Below, in pieces: positions 42,011-51,312 of a stretch of 54,177 nt of DNA. Each line of letters opens with the position of its first letter. The stretch's first letter is position 1. Origin of the DNA: Flemingiibacterium sp045636145 (lineage in GTDB: Bacteria; Bacillota; Clostridia; Oscillospirales; CAG-272); NCBI GenBank assembly GCA_045636145.1, contig JAZTWV010000005.1, positions 1-54,177 of the forward strand, given 5' to 3'. Below the pieces are notes generated by a model. It was given only the letters and a program-made list of their open reading frames with translations. It ran no database searches and was not told the origin of the DNA. The position numbers were made by a program, and so were the translations under genes.

Positions 42011-43196
42011 GATTATAAATTGGTTTTTCGGCTCTCAAAGCTACCGCATATCCTCCGAGAATGCCAATGCCGCGGCACATACGCTTACGCTGTCAGGTGC
42101 TGATGTCCGTAAAATGCGCGTGGTTGACGGTGCGCTGTATTTTACGCTTCCCATGCGTGACTGCAAGGCAGTGGAGCGTATTCTTGAAAATAAAGGTATC
42201 AGCGCAGAATGCGTTTCCCGTCACGGACTTTTGTATCTTGTTCACCGATATCGGCGCAGGTGGGGAATACCTGTAGGAATCCTGCTGTTTTTTGCGGTAC
42301 TGTGGCTATCCGAACAGTTTATATGGACCGTCGATGTATCGGGAAATACTGACATACCCTCTGATGTTATAATAGAGCGGCTTGACGGACTTGGATGCGG
42401 AATCGGCACGTACATACCAAAGGTGGATTTCGACGACCTCCATAACAGCTTTTTGCTTAAATACGACGATATCTCATGGATATCCGTTAACGTGAGAGGA
42501 ACGGCTGCGCACATAGAAGTGCGCGAAATGAAGCTTCCCGACAGAATAATTGATGAGGATGCCCCTCATAATTTGGTTGCGAGGGAAGACGGTATTATCG
42601 AATACATGGAGATACTGCGAGGCACACCGGTTGCGCGCACAGACGAGCTTGTGCGTCGCGGCGAACTGCTTGCATCGGGCATTACAGAGGGAAAGCACGG
42701 TCTTATGTTCTCCCATGCCATGGGCAGTGTGATGGCAGAGGTGAAGCGCAGTGCTCATATTGAAGTTCCTCTTGAATCCTACGTGCTTAACGCTACGGGC
42801 AATGAGTACAGTGAAAAATATTTGAACATTTTTGGAATTTCACTTAAATTTTTCGAAAACACAGAGAAAATGTCACAAGAATATGATAAAATAGAATATG
42901 AGATGTCAAACAGACAAAAAAGACTTCGTGTTTTTGATACCGTAGAGCTTCCCATAGCTACAAGCGAAATGGTTTTTTCGGAATATGAGCGTGTGCCTGT
43001 CACCCTTACCGAGGATGAAGCCAAAGCGCAGGCATACCGCAGGCTGAGGGATGAGTGCGCGGCACTCACTTCGGGGTGTGAATTGGTTTCGCGGAAAATT
43101 TCCGCAGGACTTTCGGGGAATGCTTATATTATCGACTGTGAGCTTACTGTCGTCTGCGACATAGCCGAGGAACGCCCCATATATAGGGACAACTAA
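42000..43196 (+). CDS. yqfD: Sporulation protein YqfD
   Basis: 398-residue membrane protein of the YqfD family (sigma-E regulon in B. subtilis, exact role unknown). The soluble N-terminal part is followed by a single membrane helix (GIPVGILLFFAVLWLS, near residue 88) and a long extracytoplasmic region: WTVDVSGNTDIPSDVI, DDISWISVNVRGTAAHIEVRE, ARTDELVRRGELLASG. The start overlaps yqfC by 11 nt, with GGTGGCGG before the ATG. phoH follows at 17 nt, as in most endospore formers. Confidence 0.92.
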   Translation: MTAKIINWFFGSQSYRISSENANAAAHTLTLSGADVRKMRVVDGALYFTLPMRDCKAVERILENKGISAECVSRHGLLYLVHRYRRRWGIPVGILLFFAVLWLSEQFIWTVDVSGNTDIPSDVIIERLDGLGCGIGTYIPKVDFDDLHNSFLLKYDDISWISVNVRGTAAHIEVREMKLPDRIIDEDAPHNLVAREDGIIEYMEILRGTPVARTDELVRRGELLASGITEGKHGLMFSHAMGSVMAEVKRSAHIEVPLESYVLNATGNEYSEKYLNIFGISLKFFENTEKMSQEYDKIEYEMSNRQKRLRVFDTVELPIATSEMVFSEYERVPVTLTEDEAKAQAYRRLRDECAALTSGCELVSRKISAGLSGNAYIIDCELTVVCDIAEERPIYRDN

Positions 43197-43213
43197 TATA
43201 CAGGAGAAATAAT

Positions 43214-44224
43214 ATGCCTGAAAAAATAATACTGACAGATTCACCGGAACAGACTGCTATACTGTTCGGTGAGCTGGATGCCAATCTTGAAAAATTGGAG
43301 AGAGCCTTCGGGGTCACAATAAGGTCTCGTGACAGTGTAAACACCAGCGGAAGCGCGGTAAGTGTAAACGGTGCCGACCTTGCCGCAGTGGAACGTGCGG
43401 TGGATGCCCTTGGCTATCTTAAGCGGATGGCAAAGCTCAATAATGCTCTTACCGAGCAGAATGTGGATTATGTTATTGACATGGTAAGTGACGGAAAGAA
43501 AAATGAGCTTTCCGAGCTTGACGACGATGCTATCTGCCTTACCACACGCGGAAAACCCATAAAGGCTAAGACCGTCGGACAGAAGAAGTATGTAAATGCC
43601 ATAAAAAAGAATACCGTTGTTATGGGAATCGGCCCTGCCGGTACAGGTAAGACGTTTCTTGCCGTGGCAATGGCTGTGACTGCGCTGAAATCAAAACAGG
43701 TGGAACGCATAATCCTGACCCGACCTGCGGTTGAAGCCGGAGAAAAGCTGGGATTTCTGCCGGGCGACCTTCAGAACAAAATCGACCCGTATCTGCGCCC
43801 TCTTTACGATGCGCTTTATGAGATGCTTGGCACGGAGGCGTATCAGAGATATATTGAGCGCGGCGTGATTGAGATAGCCCCCCTTGCATATATGCGCGGA
43901 CGGACTCTTGACGATTCGTTTATTATATTGGACGAAGCACAGAATACCACTCCGGAACAGATGAAAATGTTCTTGACCCGTCTCGGCTTCAACTCCAAGG
44001 CGGTCGTTACGGGAGACCTTACGCAGACGGACCTGCCTTTCGGTAAAAAGAGCGGTCTTGCGGAGGCGGTAAAAATACTTGAGGGCATTGACGATATTGC
44101 AGTGCACCGCTTCAGTGAGCACGATGTGGTACGCCACAGACTTGTTCAGAAGATAATTTTGGCATATGAAAATTACGATAAATCAAAGCAGAAGTACAAA
44201 ATGAGAAAGGACAATGAGCAATGA
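43214..44224 (+). CDS. phoH: PhoH-like ATPase
   Basis: 336-residue P-loop protein of the PhoH/YbeZ family, encoded beside ybeY almost everywhere and linked to RNA metabolism. An N-terminal KH-like part (about 1-75) is followed by Walker A GPAGTGKTFLAVAM, the family motifs LTRPAVEAGEKLGFLPGD and KIDPYLRPLYDAL, Walker B FIILDEAQNTTPEQMK and VVTGDLTQTDLP. CAGGAG serves the ATG. The stop overlaps the ybeY start in an ATGA arrangement. Confidence 0.96.
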   Translation: MPEKIILTDSPEQTAILFGELDANLEKLERAFGVTIRSRDSVNTSGSAVSVNGADLAAVERAVDALGYLKRMAKLNNALTEQNVDYVIDMVSDGKKNELSELDDDAICLTTRGKPIKAKTVGQKKYVNAIKKNTVVMGIGPAGTGKTFLAVAMAVTALKSKQVERIILTRPAVEAGEKLGFLPGDLQNKIDPYLRPLYDALYEMLGTEAYQRYIERGVIEIAPLAYMRGRTLDDSFIILDEAQNTTPEQMKMFLTRLGFNSKAVVTGDLTQTDLPFGKKSGLAEAVKILEGIDDIAVHRFSEHDVVRHRLVQKIILAYENYDKSKQKYKMRKDNEQ

Positions 44225-44697
44225 GACACTATATTCATTTTACAAACGAGCAGGACAAAGAAAACGTAACCGCCGAGCTTCGCTGTCTTGTAAAGGCGGC
44301 GATATACGCATCCCTTGCATACGAGGATTTTCAGTGCAGTGCGGAGGTCTCCGTAACATTTACGGACGATGAGGGCATACACGAGATAAACCGTGAGCAC
44401 CGTGATACCGACTCTGCAACGGACGTGCTTTCCTTCCCTATGATGAGTGAGGACGGCGAGTATGATATCAATATGGGAAATGAAGCCGTTATACTCGGCG
44501 ACATCGTAATCTCGCTTGAGCGTGCACGCGCACAGGCGGCAGAATTCGGTCACAGCTTCACACGCGAAGTGGCGTTTCTTACCGTACATTCCGTGCTTCA
44601 TCTTCTCGGATACGACCATGTAACCTCCGAGGAGGATGAAAAGGAAATGTGCCGGAAGCAGGAAGCAATCCTCGAATACATGGGAATTACAAGGTAA
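44221..44697 (+). CDS. ybeY: Endoribonuclease YbeY (16S rRNA maturation)
   Basis: Zinc-dependent single-strand endoribonuclease that helps finish the 3' end of 16S rRNA and remove defective ribosomes. The 158 residues include the conserved REHRDTDSATDVLSFPM and the metal site HSVLHLLGYDH (three His). The ATG overlaps the phoH stop; AAAGGA lies 11 nt upstream. A separate promoter for era begins 11 nt after its stop, but functional linkage phoH-ybeY-era is well known. Confidence 0.96.
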   Translation: MRHYIHFTNEQDKENVTAELRCLVKAAIYASLAYEDFQCSAEVSVTFTDDEGIHEINREHRDTDSATDVLSFPMMSEDGEYDINMGNEAVILGDIVISLERARAQAAEFGHSFTREVAFLTVHSVLHLLGYDHVTSEEDEKEMCRKQEAILEYMGITR

Positions 44698-44707
44698 AAT
44701 TTCGTTA

Positions 44708-44736
44708 TAGACAAACGGCAGTGCTTGTGGTATAAT
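44708..44736 (+). promoter_or_regulatory. Promoter for era-recO
   Basis: TAGACA (44708-44713), 17-nt spacer ending TGG (extended -10), TATAAT (44731-44736). Confidence 0.65.
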
Positions 44737-44787
44737 TGTAATATATTGTATTACGGCATAAAGAATATACCAAAAGGATATAAGAAA

Positions 44788-45672
44788 ATGACAAAAACAG
44801 GCTTTATAGCTATAGTCGGACGCCCAAATGTGGGTAAATCAACTCTTCTTAACGCCATTCTCGGCGAGAAGGTATCCATAGTTTCAAGTAAACCCCAGAC
44901 CACGCGTAACCGAATTACCGGTATACTTACAGAGGGAGACAATCAGTTTGTTTTCCTTGATACTCCCGGTATGCTCTCTCCCAAGAATAAGCTGGGCGAT
45001 TATATGGTCAAGACCATCAATTCCGCAATCGGCGAGGTTGATGCGGCGATTCTTGTGGTGGATGCCGCAAAGTCGGTGTCCGATATTGAGACCTCTCTCC
45101 TTAAACGCTTCAACAAGCAGAAGATACCGGTTATACTTGCAATAAATAAGACCGATACGGTCAATGCCACCAAGGTTGCGGAGTGTATTATGGCGTATTC
45201 GACGCTGTGCGATTTTGCGGCGGTGATACCCATGTCAGCCGCAAAAGGCGAGGGCGTGCATATTGTTACCGAGGAGGCAGGAAAGCTGCTTCACGAGAGC
45301 GGCTGGTTTTTCCCCGAAGATATGTATACCGATCAGCCGGAGCGTGTGCTTGCGTCGGAGATCATCCGCGAAAAGTTGCTTCGTACCCTTAACGATGAGA
45401 TTCCCCACGGTACAGCGGTAGTTATTGAAGCCTTTGAAGAAAAGAAGACCATTATCAAAATAAGAGCCGAGATCTACTGCGAGAAGGATTCACACAAGGG
45501 AATCATTATAGGTAAGGGCGGCGCGGCACTTAAGAAGGTAGGCACATGGGCGCGAGAGGATATGGAAGCCTTTTTCGGTACTCAGGTGCATCTTGATCTT
45601 TGGGTTAAGGTTAAGGAGAATTGGCGCGATAATGCAGGACTTTTAAACAGCTTCGGCTTTACAGAGGAATAA
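44788..45672 (+). CDS. era: GTPase Era
   Basis: Ribosome-assembly GTPase binding the 3' end of 16S rRNA. The 294 residues show G1 GRPNVGKSTL, switch region with QTTRNRITGI, G3 DTPGM, G4 NKTD, G5 MSAAKGEG, and a C-terminal KH domain with GIIIGKGGAALKKVGTWARE and LWVKVKENWRD. ATG at 44788 has AAAGGAT upstream; the longer open frame overlaps the promoter. It abuts recO (TAA then ATG). Confidence 0.98.
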   Translation: MTKTGFIAIVGRPNVGKSTLLNAILGEKVSIVSSKPQTTRNRITGILTEGDNQFVFLDTPGMLSPKNKLGDYMVKTINSAIGEVDAAILVVDAAKSVSDIETSLLKRFNKQKIPVILAINKTDTVNATKVAECIMAYSTLCDFAAVIPMSAAKGEGVHIVTEEAGKLLHESGWFFPEDMYTDQPERVLASEIIREKLLRTLNDEIPHGTAVVIEAFEEKKTIIKIRAEIYCEKDSHKGIIIGKGGAALKKVGTWAREDMEAFFGTQVHLDLWVKVKENWRDNAGLLNSFGFTEE

Positions 45673-46467
45673 ATGCTGTACACCGTAAAGGGGCTTGTCC
45701 TCCGTGAAACGGTGGTCAATGCCAATGCAAGATATATAAACATACTCACAGCCGAGCACGGACGTATTTCGGTTATGGTGCGCGGTGCCGTGAGACTTCG
45801 CGGACGTTTTACGGGATCAACCAAGATTTTCTGTTACAGCGAGTTCGTGCTCTACGAGAGGGACGGCAAATATACTCTCAACGATTCTACGCTTATTGAA
45901 AATTATTTTAATCTCTGCGAAGATTTCGATAAAATGACGGTTGGGACATATGTGCTCAATACTGCCGAATATGTTGCAAGCGAGGAACAGCCCGAACCGG
46001 AGATGCTCCGTCTTGCCCTTAACACTCTGTGGGCACTTACTCACTATAAGGACAAGGATCTGCGGCTTATCAAAGGCGTATATGAAATGCGCCTTGCCGC
46101 CATCTGCGGCTTTGCGCCCAATATAGTAAACTGTCAGGTGTGCGGTCACGGCGTTGAGGATGAGGATATGCTTCTTAACGTGATGGCAGGAAGCATGACC
46201 TGCAAAAAATGCGCGGACAAGGTTCGAAAGCAAACCTTTATTGAAGATGAGCGGACAGTTGATAAGATGAATACCGCTCAGATAATACTGCCGCTCACTC
46301 CGGCTTCCGTTCTTGCCATGCAGCACGCAATATATGCGGATATGCAAAGGCTGTTTTCCTTTACTCTCGCCCCTGAATGTATACCCGAATTTTCCTCGTC
46401 CTGCGAGAAATATCTTGAAAACCACGTGGATCACCGTTTCTCGGTGCTTGATATGCTGGCGTGGTAG
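45673..46467 (+). CDS. recO: DNA repair protein RecO
   Basis: Anneals SSB-coated DNA and works with RecR to load RecA. The 264 residues have an N-terminal OB fold (KGLVLRETVVNANARYINILTAE; RGAVRLRGRF) and a helical C-terminal half with a zinc site (CQVCGHG and CKKCADK). The start codon directly follows the era stop; AGAGGA lies at the end of era. It ends 28 nt before mutS2. recR is at 7710. Confidence 0.95.
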   Translation: MLYTVKGLVLRETVVNANARYINILTAEHGRISVMVRGAVRLRGRFTGSTKIFCYSEFVLYERDGKYTLNDSTLIENYFNLCEDFDKMTVGTYVLNTAEYVASEEQPEPEMLRLALNTLWALTHYKDKDLRLIKGVYEMRLAAICGFAPNIVNCQVCGHGVEDEDMLLNVMAGSMTCKKCADKVRKQTFIEDERTVDKMNTAQIILPLTPASVLAMQHAIYADMQRLFSFTLAPECIPEFSSSCEKYLENHVDHRFSVLDMLAW

Positions 46468-46495
46468 CTTTATGCTCCCGAAAGGAATGTTATAA

Positions 46496-48886
46496 TTGAG
46501 TAATTACAAAAGAGCGATAAAAACGCTGGAATACGATAAAATACTTTTAATGCTTGCAGAGCGTGCTCCCACCGAGGGCGCACGGGAATTGGCACTTGCC
46601 CTGAGACCGGAAAATGATCCTGACCGCATCATTCGTATGCAGAGGGAAACTACCGAAGCAAAGGCAATGCAGAACATCAAGGGAATGCCCTCCTTCGGAA
46701 GAGTCAAGGATGTGTGCGATGCCGCAGAGCGTGCGGCAAAGGGCGCGGTGCTCAGTCAGAGGGAACTTCTTGATATTGCCAATGTTCTTCGCACATCACG
46801 CTCGCTTCTTGAATACAGCCGGACAGATCGCAGAGAGAGTGCTTCAATCGACAGCATATTTGAGCGGCTTATTCCAAATAAGAAGCTTGAGGACCGCATA
46901 TATACCGCTATCGTTTCCGAGGACACCGTTGCCGATGAGGCAAGTCCGGAGCTTTCGTCCATCCGCCGCAAGATGAAGAATACAAACAACCGCATCAAGG
47001 ACTCTCTTCAGAGCTTTGTCAGCGGTGCGTATTCCAAATATCTTCAGGAAAATATCATAACCATGCGTAACGGGCGGTATGTTATCCCTGTTAAGGTTGA
47101 GTGCAAAAACGATGTGCGCGGTCTTGTTCACGATACCTCCGCATCGGGGGCGACTCTGTTTGTTGAGCCGCTTTCCGTTGTTGAAGCAAACAACGAGCTT
47201 CGTGTGCTTCAGGTTAAAGAGGCAAATGAGATCGAGCGCATATTAACAGAGCTTTCAGCATTGTGCGGCGAGATAGAGCAGGCTGTAAAATTAAATTATA
47301 GAAACATTACCGAGCTTGCATTTATATTCGCAAAAAGTGAGCTTTCCTTTAAGCTTGACGGAACGCCTGCACGTATCACGGGCGAGCGCCGCATGAATCT
47401 TGTGCGTGCGCGCCATCCTCTGCTTGATCCTGCAAAGGTAGTGCCCATTACGGTGACGCTTGGCGGAGACATGAGCACCGTGGTTATCACGGGTCCCAAT
47501 ACGGGCGGCAAGACCGTTACCATAAAAACTCTCGGTCTGTTTGCCCTTATGGCGCAGTCCGGACTTCATATACCGGCTTCCGACACATCCGAGATATGCA
47601 TTTTTGACGATATATTCGCCGATATCGGCGACGAGCAGTCTATTGAGCAGTCCCTGTCCACATTCTCGTCCCATATGGTCAATATAGTGGGCATCACCGA
47701 AAAAGTGAATGAGCGTTCACTTGTGCTCATTGACGAGCTTGGTGCAGGAACCGACCCCGTAGAGGGTGCGGCGCTTGCTATCGCGGTGCTTGAAAAAGTC
47801 CGCTCGGTTGGCGCACTGTGCGCGGCAACTACCCATTATGCGGAGCTTAAGGCATTCGCTCTTGAAACTCCCGGATTTGTAAATGCATCCTGTGAGTTTG
47901 ACGTTAATACTCTTAAACCCACATACAGCCTTATTATAGGAACACCGGGTAAATCCAATGCTTTTGCCATTTCCTCGAAGCTTGGACTTTCCGATGCCAT
48001 CGTAAACCGCGCAAAAGAGCTTGTCAGCGAGGAAAACAAGCATTTTGAGGACGTAATCGAGAAGCTTGAAGCAAGCCGGCTTGAAATGGACAGAAACCGT
48101 GCCGAGGCTGAACGCCTGCGTCGGGAATTTGAGGCATACAAGGCGGAAAGCGAGAAGAAAATCGCCGACCAGCTCGCCACGGCTGAAAGGGAGCTTGAAA
48201 AAGCTCGCTCACAGGCTGTATCTATCGTGGAAAGCGCGAAAATTTCCAGTGAATATGTGATGGAACAGCTTGAAAAGGTGAAAAAGGAGCGCGAGAGCGC
48301 AAATCTTGCCTCTGCGCTTGAAGAATCCAGACGCAACATCAGAAAGCATCTGCGTGAGAGCGACAACAAGATAAATCCCGTTATCGAAAAGGTGGCAGAG
48401 GATTATGTGCTGCCCCGTCCCCTTAAAAAGGGTGACGATGTCCTTCTTATAAACATAAACAAGAAGGGCGTAGTCCTTGACGATCCGGATAAGGACGGAA
48501 ACGTTAATGTACAGGCAGGTATTATCAAGACACGTACCAAGGTGTCAAATCTTATGCTGCTTGACGAGAACAAAGTGACCTTTACCGATGCCCAGAAAAA
48601 GCAGATCGCGGCGGACAAGTACCGTGTGACAGTCTCAAGGGATTTCAAAAATGAAATTGACCTTCGCGGCCTGAACGGTGACGATGCGTGGTATATGGTT
48701 GACAAATACTTCGACGAGGCACACATTGCAGGTATTCACTCCCTCCGGCTTATTCACGGCAAGGGAACAGGTGCACTTAAAAATGCCCTGTGGCAGTATC
48801 TCAAAAGAGACCCACGTGTGATATCCTACCGCTACGGCAAATACGGCGAGGGCGATCTTGGCGTTACGGTAGTGGAAGTAAAGTAA
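46496..48886 (+). CDS. mutS2: MutS2 (Smr-domain MutS homologue)
   Basis: MutS2 splits collided ribosomes in Bacillota and has also been linked to suppressing recombination; it has no mismatch-repair role. The 796 residues comprise core/lever helices, the ATPase (Walker A TGPNTGGKTVTIKTLG, near residue 335; Walker B LVLIDELGAGTDPVEGA), a long coiled coil (about 510-640), a KOW-like segment (RPLKKGDDVLLIN) and a C-terminal Smr domain (IDLRGLNGDDAWYMVD; LIHGKGTGALKNALW). The start is TTG at 46496 with AAAGGAA upstream; there is no ATG nearby in frame. A UUG start suggests modest translation. Confidence 0.95.
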   Translation: MSNYKRAIKTLEYDKILLMLAERAPTEGARELALALRPENDPDRIIRMQRETTEAKAMQNIKGMPSFGRVKDVCDAAERAAKGAVLSQRELLDIANVLRTSRSLLEYSRTDRRESASIDSIFERLIPNKKLEDRIYTAIVSEDTVADEASPELSSIRRKMKNTNNRIKDSLQSFVSGAYSKYLQENIITMRNGRYVIPVKVECKNDVRGLVHDTSASGATLFVEPLSVVEANNELRVLQVKEANEIERILTELSALCGEIEQAVKLNYRNITELAFIFAKSELSFKLDGTPARITGERRMNLVRARHPLLDPAKVVPITVTLGGDMSTVVITGPNTGGKTVTIKTLGLFALMAQSGLHIPASDTSEICIFDDIFADIGDEQSIEQSLSTFSSHMVNIVGITEKVNERSLVLIDELGAGTDPVEGAALAIAVLEKVRSVGALCAATTHYAELKAFALETPGFVNASCEFDVNTLKPTYSLIIGTPGKSNAFAISSKLGLSDAIVNRAKELVSEENKHFEDVIEKLEASRLEMDRNRAEAERLRREFEAYKAESEKKIADQLATAERELEKARSQAVSIVESAKISSEYVMEQLEKVKKERESANLASALEESRRNIRKHLRESDNKINPVIEKVAEDYVLPRPLKKGDDVLLININKKGVVLDDPDKDGNVNVQAGIIKTRTKVSNLMLLDENKVTFTDAQKKQIAADKYRVTVSRDFKNEIDLRGLNGDDAWYMVDKYFDEAHIAGIHSLRLIHGKGTGALKNALWQYLKRDPRVISYRYGKYGEGDLGVTVVEVK

Positions 48887-48895
48887 CCTTTTGAT

Positions 48896-49345
48896 ATGTC
48901 ATATATAAGTGCTATTTGCAAGCGTTTATTTGCCGCAGGATTATTACTGATATGCTTCACGTCTGTATTTACGGGATGCGATAATGACGGAATTGATCTG
49001 TTTGTTTCAGGCGATACCTTCAAGCTTTCTCTTGAAGATGAGTTTGACTACGAAAGCTATCTTGAGGAGCTGAAAGACAGGGCCGATTCGGCTGCCGCAC
49101 TTAACACTGAGTCTGTTCCATATGAAAGCGTGCCGGCGGCGGATACACCGTCACACTTTGAAACATCTGTATCCGATGATACCTCTGTACTCGAAAATGT
49201 GGTATATTGGGTAAAGACAGGCGAGGTATGGCATACAAGGATCGACTGTTCAAGCCTGTCACGTTCCAAGGATATAATTTCGGGCAGCGTGGAAACGGCT
49301 TTGCAGAACGACAAAACACGTGCCTGCAAGCGGTGCGCAGGCTGA
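48896..49345 (+). CDS. Putative lipoprotein with a C-terminal Ada-type zinc-binding motif
   Basis: 149 residues: a hydrophobic signal (LFAAGLLLICFTSVFTG) ending at Cys28, an approximate lipobox (FTGC), so membrane-anchored secretion is likely. An acidic, Ser-rich linker runs to about residue 100. The last 46 residues contain W-x-H113-x4-Cys118-SSL and SG...A and a closing Cys144-x2-Cys147, the H/C...CxxC arrangement of small Ada-like metal-binding modules found in extracellular Clostridia proteins. ATG at 48896 lies 10 nt after mutS2 and has no strong ribosome binding site. I do not know its function. Confidence 0.72.
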   Translation: MSYISAICKRLFAAGLLLICFTSVFTGCDNDGIDLFVSGDTFKLSLEDEFDYESYLEELKDRADSAAALNTESVPYESVPAADTPSHFETSVSDDTSVLENVVYWVKTGEVWHTRIDCSSLSRSKDIISGSVETALQNDKTRACKRCAG

Positions 49346-49403
49346 TACGTTTTAAAAACATATTAACCTGCGATGTCTAAAACATTAACGAAATATAAAT
49401 TTA

Positions 49404-49508
49404 CAATCAAAAAGCCATATGATTGAAAAAAAAACGATATTAAATAAAAAAAAGACTTTATTTTTCGGAAAAAATTTGCTATAATTAATTATAAAATGAA
49501 TTTATAAT
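49404..49508 (+). promoter_or_regulatory. Promoter/operator region of the rhamnose operon
   Basis: TATAAT at 49480-49485 is a likely -10 with a poor -35 (TTTATT), as expected for an activated promoter. Two inverted repeats flank it: CAATCA/TGATTG (49404-49409/49420-49425, 10-nt gap) upstream and ATTATAAA/TTTATAAT (49488-49495/49501-49508, 5-nt gap) over the transcription start. They suggest an activator site and a repressor or dual site. No regulator gene lies in the window. Confidence 0.45.
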
Positions 49509-49526
49509 TGCAAAGGAGGAATTGTC

Positions 49527-50315
49527 ATGCCTGAAAAAATGATTCTCGGTGCTCAGATGTACACCATCCGAAAGTTTGCTTCAAACAACGAGGATTTGGC
49601 TCGTTCTATGGAAAAGATTGCAAAAATCGGGTATAAATACGTTCAGCTGTCCGGCACAGGCAAGGATGTTACGCCCGATGCAATTGCCAAGGCATCCAAG
49701 GATACAGGACTTAAGGTGGTACTCACTCATACCGATATGCAGAGGATTATCGATGAGACCGATGCCGTTATAGAAGAGCATACGCTTTATGGCTGTGACT
49801 GCATTGGAATCGGCGGCGGATATATGTTCAAGCCCTTTAATGACGAATCGGTAAAAATAATTACCGAGTCGCTCGCTCCTGCTATTGAGAAGATAACAGC
49901 TGCTGGCAAGACATTTGCATACCACAATCACAGATTTGAATACGGCACCGGTGCAGATGGGAAGCTTTTCCTCGATGCCCTTCTTGAGAAATCGCCTAAG
50001 ATGATGCTTATTCTCGACCTTTACTGGGTACAGTCCGGCGGTGCTGATCCCGCTGTGGATATTGAAAAATACGCCGACAGAATATACACTACTCATTTCA
50101 AGGATATGCGTATCGTTGAAAACGAACAGAAGTACGCAGAGGTTCTTGAAGGCAATATGAATTATGACAGAATTGTTGAAGCGTGCTTGAAGTGCGGCGT
50201 TAAGCGTCACATGGTAGAGCAGGACGATGTTCTTCCCGGTCAGGATCCCTTTGACTGTCTTGAAACAAGCTATAGGAATGTTATGGCACGTTACGGACAG
50301 TATTTCGAACAGTAA
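49527..50315 (+). CDS. Sugar phosphate isomerase/epimerase-like TIM-barrel protein
   Basis: 262-residue xylose-isomerase-like barrel (AP endonuclease 2 superfamily). Visible: LGAQMYTIRKF at strand 1, LTHTDM, GGGYMFKPFN, the metal-site strand AYHNHRFEY, MLILDLYWVQSGG and TTHFKDMRI, with Glu/Asp/His ligands in expected places. Such enzymes interconvert ketoses or epimerise sugars. AAAGGAGGA precedes the ATG. It is first of four genes leading into rhaB and rhaA, so a role in L-rhamnose or a related deoxy sugar is inferred. Exact reaction unknown. Confidence 0.85.
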   Translation: MPEKMILGAQMYTIRKFASNNEDLARSMEKIAKIGYKYVQLSGTGKDVTPDAIAKASKDTGLKVVLTHTDMQRIIDETDAVIEEHTLYGCDCIGIGGGYMFKPFNDESVKIITESLAPAIEKITAAGKTFAYHNHRFEYGTGADGKLFLDALLEKSPKMMLILDLYWVQSGGADPAVDIEKYADRIYTTHFKDMRIVENEQKYAEVLEGNMNYDRIVEACLKCGVKRHMVEQDDVLPGQDPFDCLETSYRNVMARYGQYFEQ

Positions 50316-50352
50316 TATTTAAAACGAAAGCATAAACGGGAGGAAAAAGAAA

Positions 50353-51213
50353 ATGGCGACGTTTGTACTCAGCGCATTCGCTGATGAATATTCAAAGGAA
50401 TTTGACAAGCAGCTTGAGGGCCTTAAAAAGCATGGTATAGGATATATGGAGATCCGCGGTGTTGACGGAAAGAACATTTCCGTCCTTTCTGAGAAAGAAA
50501 TGTATGCTGTAAAGGCGAAGCTTGATGCGGCAGGCATTAAGGTATCCTCTATCGGCTCACCTATTGGTAAGATCGAGATCGGAGACAATTTCGAAGCTCA
50601 TCTGAAAACCTTCAGGAACTGTCTCAAGGCAGCAAATATTCTCGGTACGGACAGGATGAGAATTTTCAGCTTTTACATGGCTGACGGTCAGAGTCGCGAG
50701 GAAGCACGTCCTCAGGTTATGGCACAACTTAAGGTTATGCTTGAACTCGCAAAAGAAGCAGGTGTAACCCTCTGTCACGAAAACGAAAAGGGTATTTACG
50801 GTGAATCTGCGGCTTGCTGTCTTGATATTCATAAGGAATTCGGCGGCGAGATCAAGCTGATATTTGACCCTGCAAACTTTGTAATGGATTACCATGAATC
50901 CTATCCGGAAGCATACGAGATGCTCGGCGATAAGATTTATTATATGCATATCAAGGACGCAAACGAGGAGCACTGCATTTGCCTCCCGGGTGAAGGTATC
51001 GGCGGTCTGCCTCGGATCCTTGCTGATCTTGACAAAAAGCACGATGGCGAGCTTATACTTACACTTGAGCCTCATCTTAGGGTGTTCGAGGGCTTCAATG
51101 ATCTTGAAGCCGGTGCAAAGACCAAGATGCCTAATACATACGCTACAAGCGAGGAATCTTTCGCTGCCGCGGTAAATGCGCTTAAGGGCATTATCGCCGA
51201 TATACAGAAATAG
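50353..51213 (+). CDS. Second sugar phosphate isomerase/epimerase-like TIM-barrel protein
   Basis: 286 residues of the same superfamily but clearly divergent from its neighbour: LSAFADEYSKEFDKQLEGL, MEIRGVDGKNI, FSFYMADGQ, LCHENEKGIYGE (metal-site Glu), IFDPANFVMDYHE, MHIKDANEEH and TLEPHLRVFEGF. Glu, Asp and His ligands are present. GGGAGG precedes the ATG, 37 nt after the first barrel gene. The IFDPANF and HIKDA motifs resemble D-tagatose 3-epimerase and hydroxypyruvate-isomerase relatives. A weak hairpin follows before rhaB. Confidence 0.85.
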   Translation: MATFVLSAFADEYSKEFDKQLEGLKKHGIGYMEIRGVDGKNISVLSEKEMYAVKAKLDAAGIKVSSIGSPIGKIEIGDNFEAHLKTFRNCLKAANILGTDRMRIFSFYMADGQSREEARPQVMAQLKVMLELAKEAGVTLCHENEKGIYGESAACCLDIHKEFGGEIKLIFDPANFVMDYHESYPEAYEMLGDKIYYMHIKDANEEHCICLPGEGIGGLPRILADLDKKHDGELILTLEPHLRVFEGFNDLEAGAKTKMPNTYATSEESFAAAVNALKGIIADIQK

Positions 51214-51230
51214 ATTATGACCATATGTGC

Positions 51231-51256
51231 TGCCGCATTTATGCGACGGCAATTTT
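51231..51256 (+). terminator. Weak hairpin between the second isomerase-like gene and rhaB
   Basis: TGCC and GCAT (51231-51238) pair with ATGC and GGCA (51241-51251) with a 3-nt bulge, then ATTTT. It may attenuate rather than end transcription, since rhaB has no evident promoter of its own. Confidence 0.35.
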
Positions 51257-51312
51257 GGCGTTGAATGCTAGATAAAAAACGATTAAACGAATATTTTTGG
51301 AGGAACAAACCT

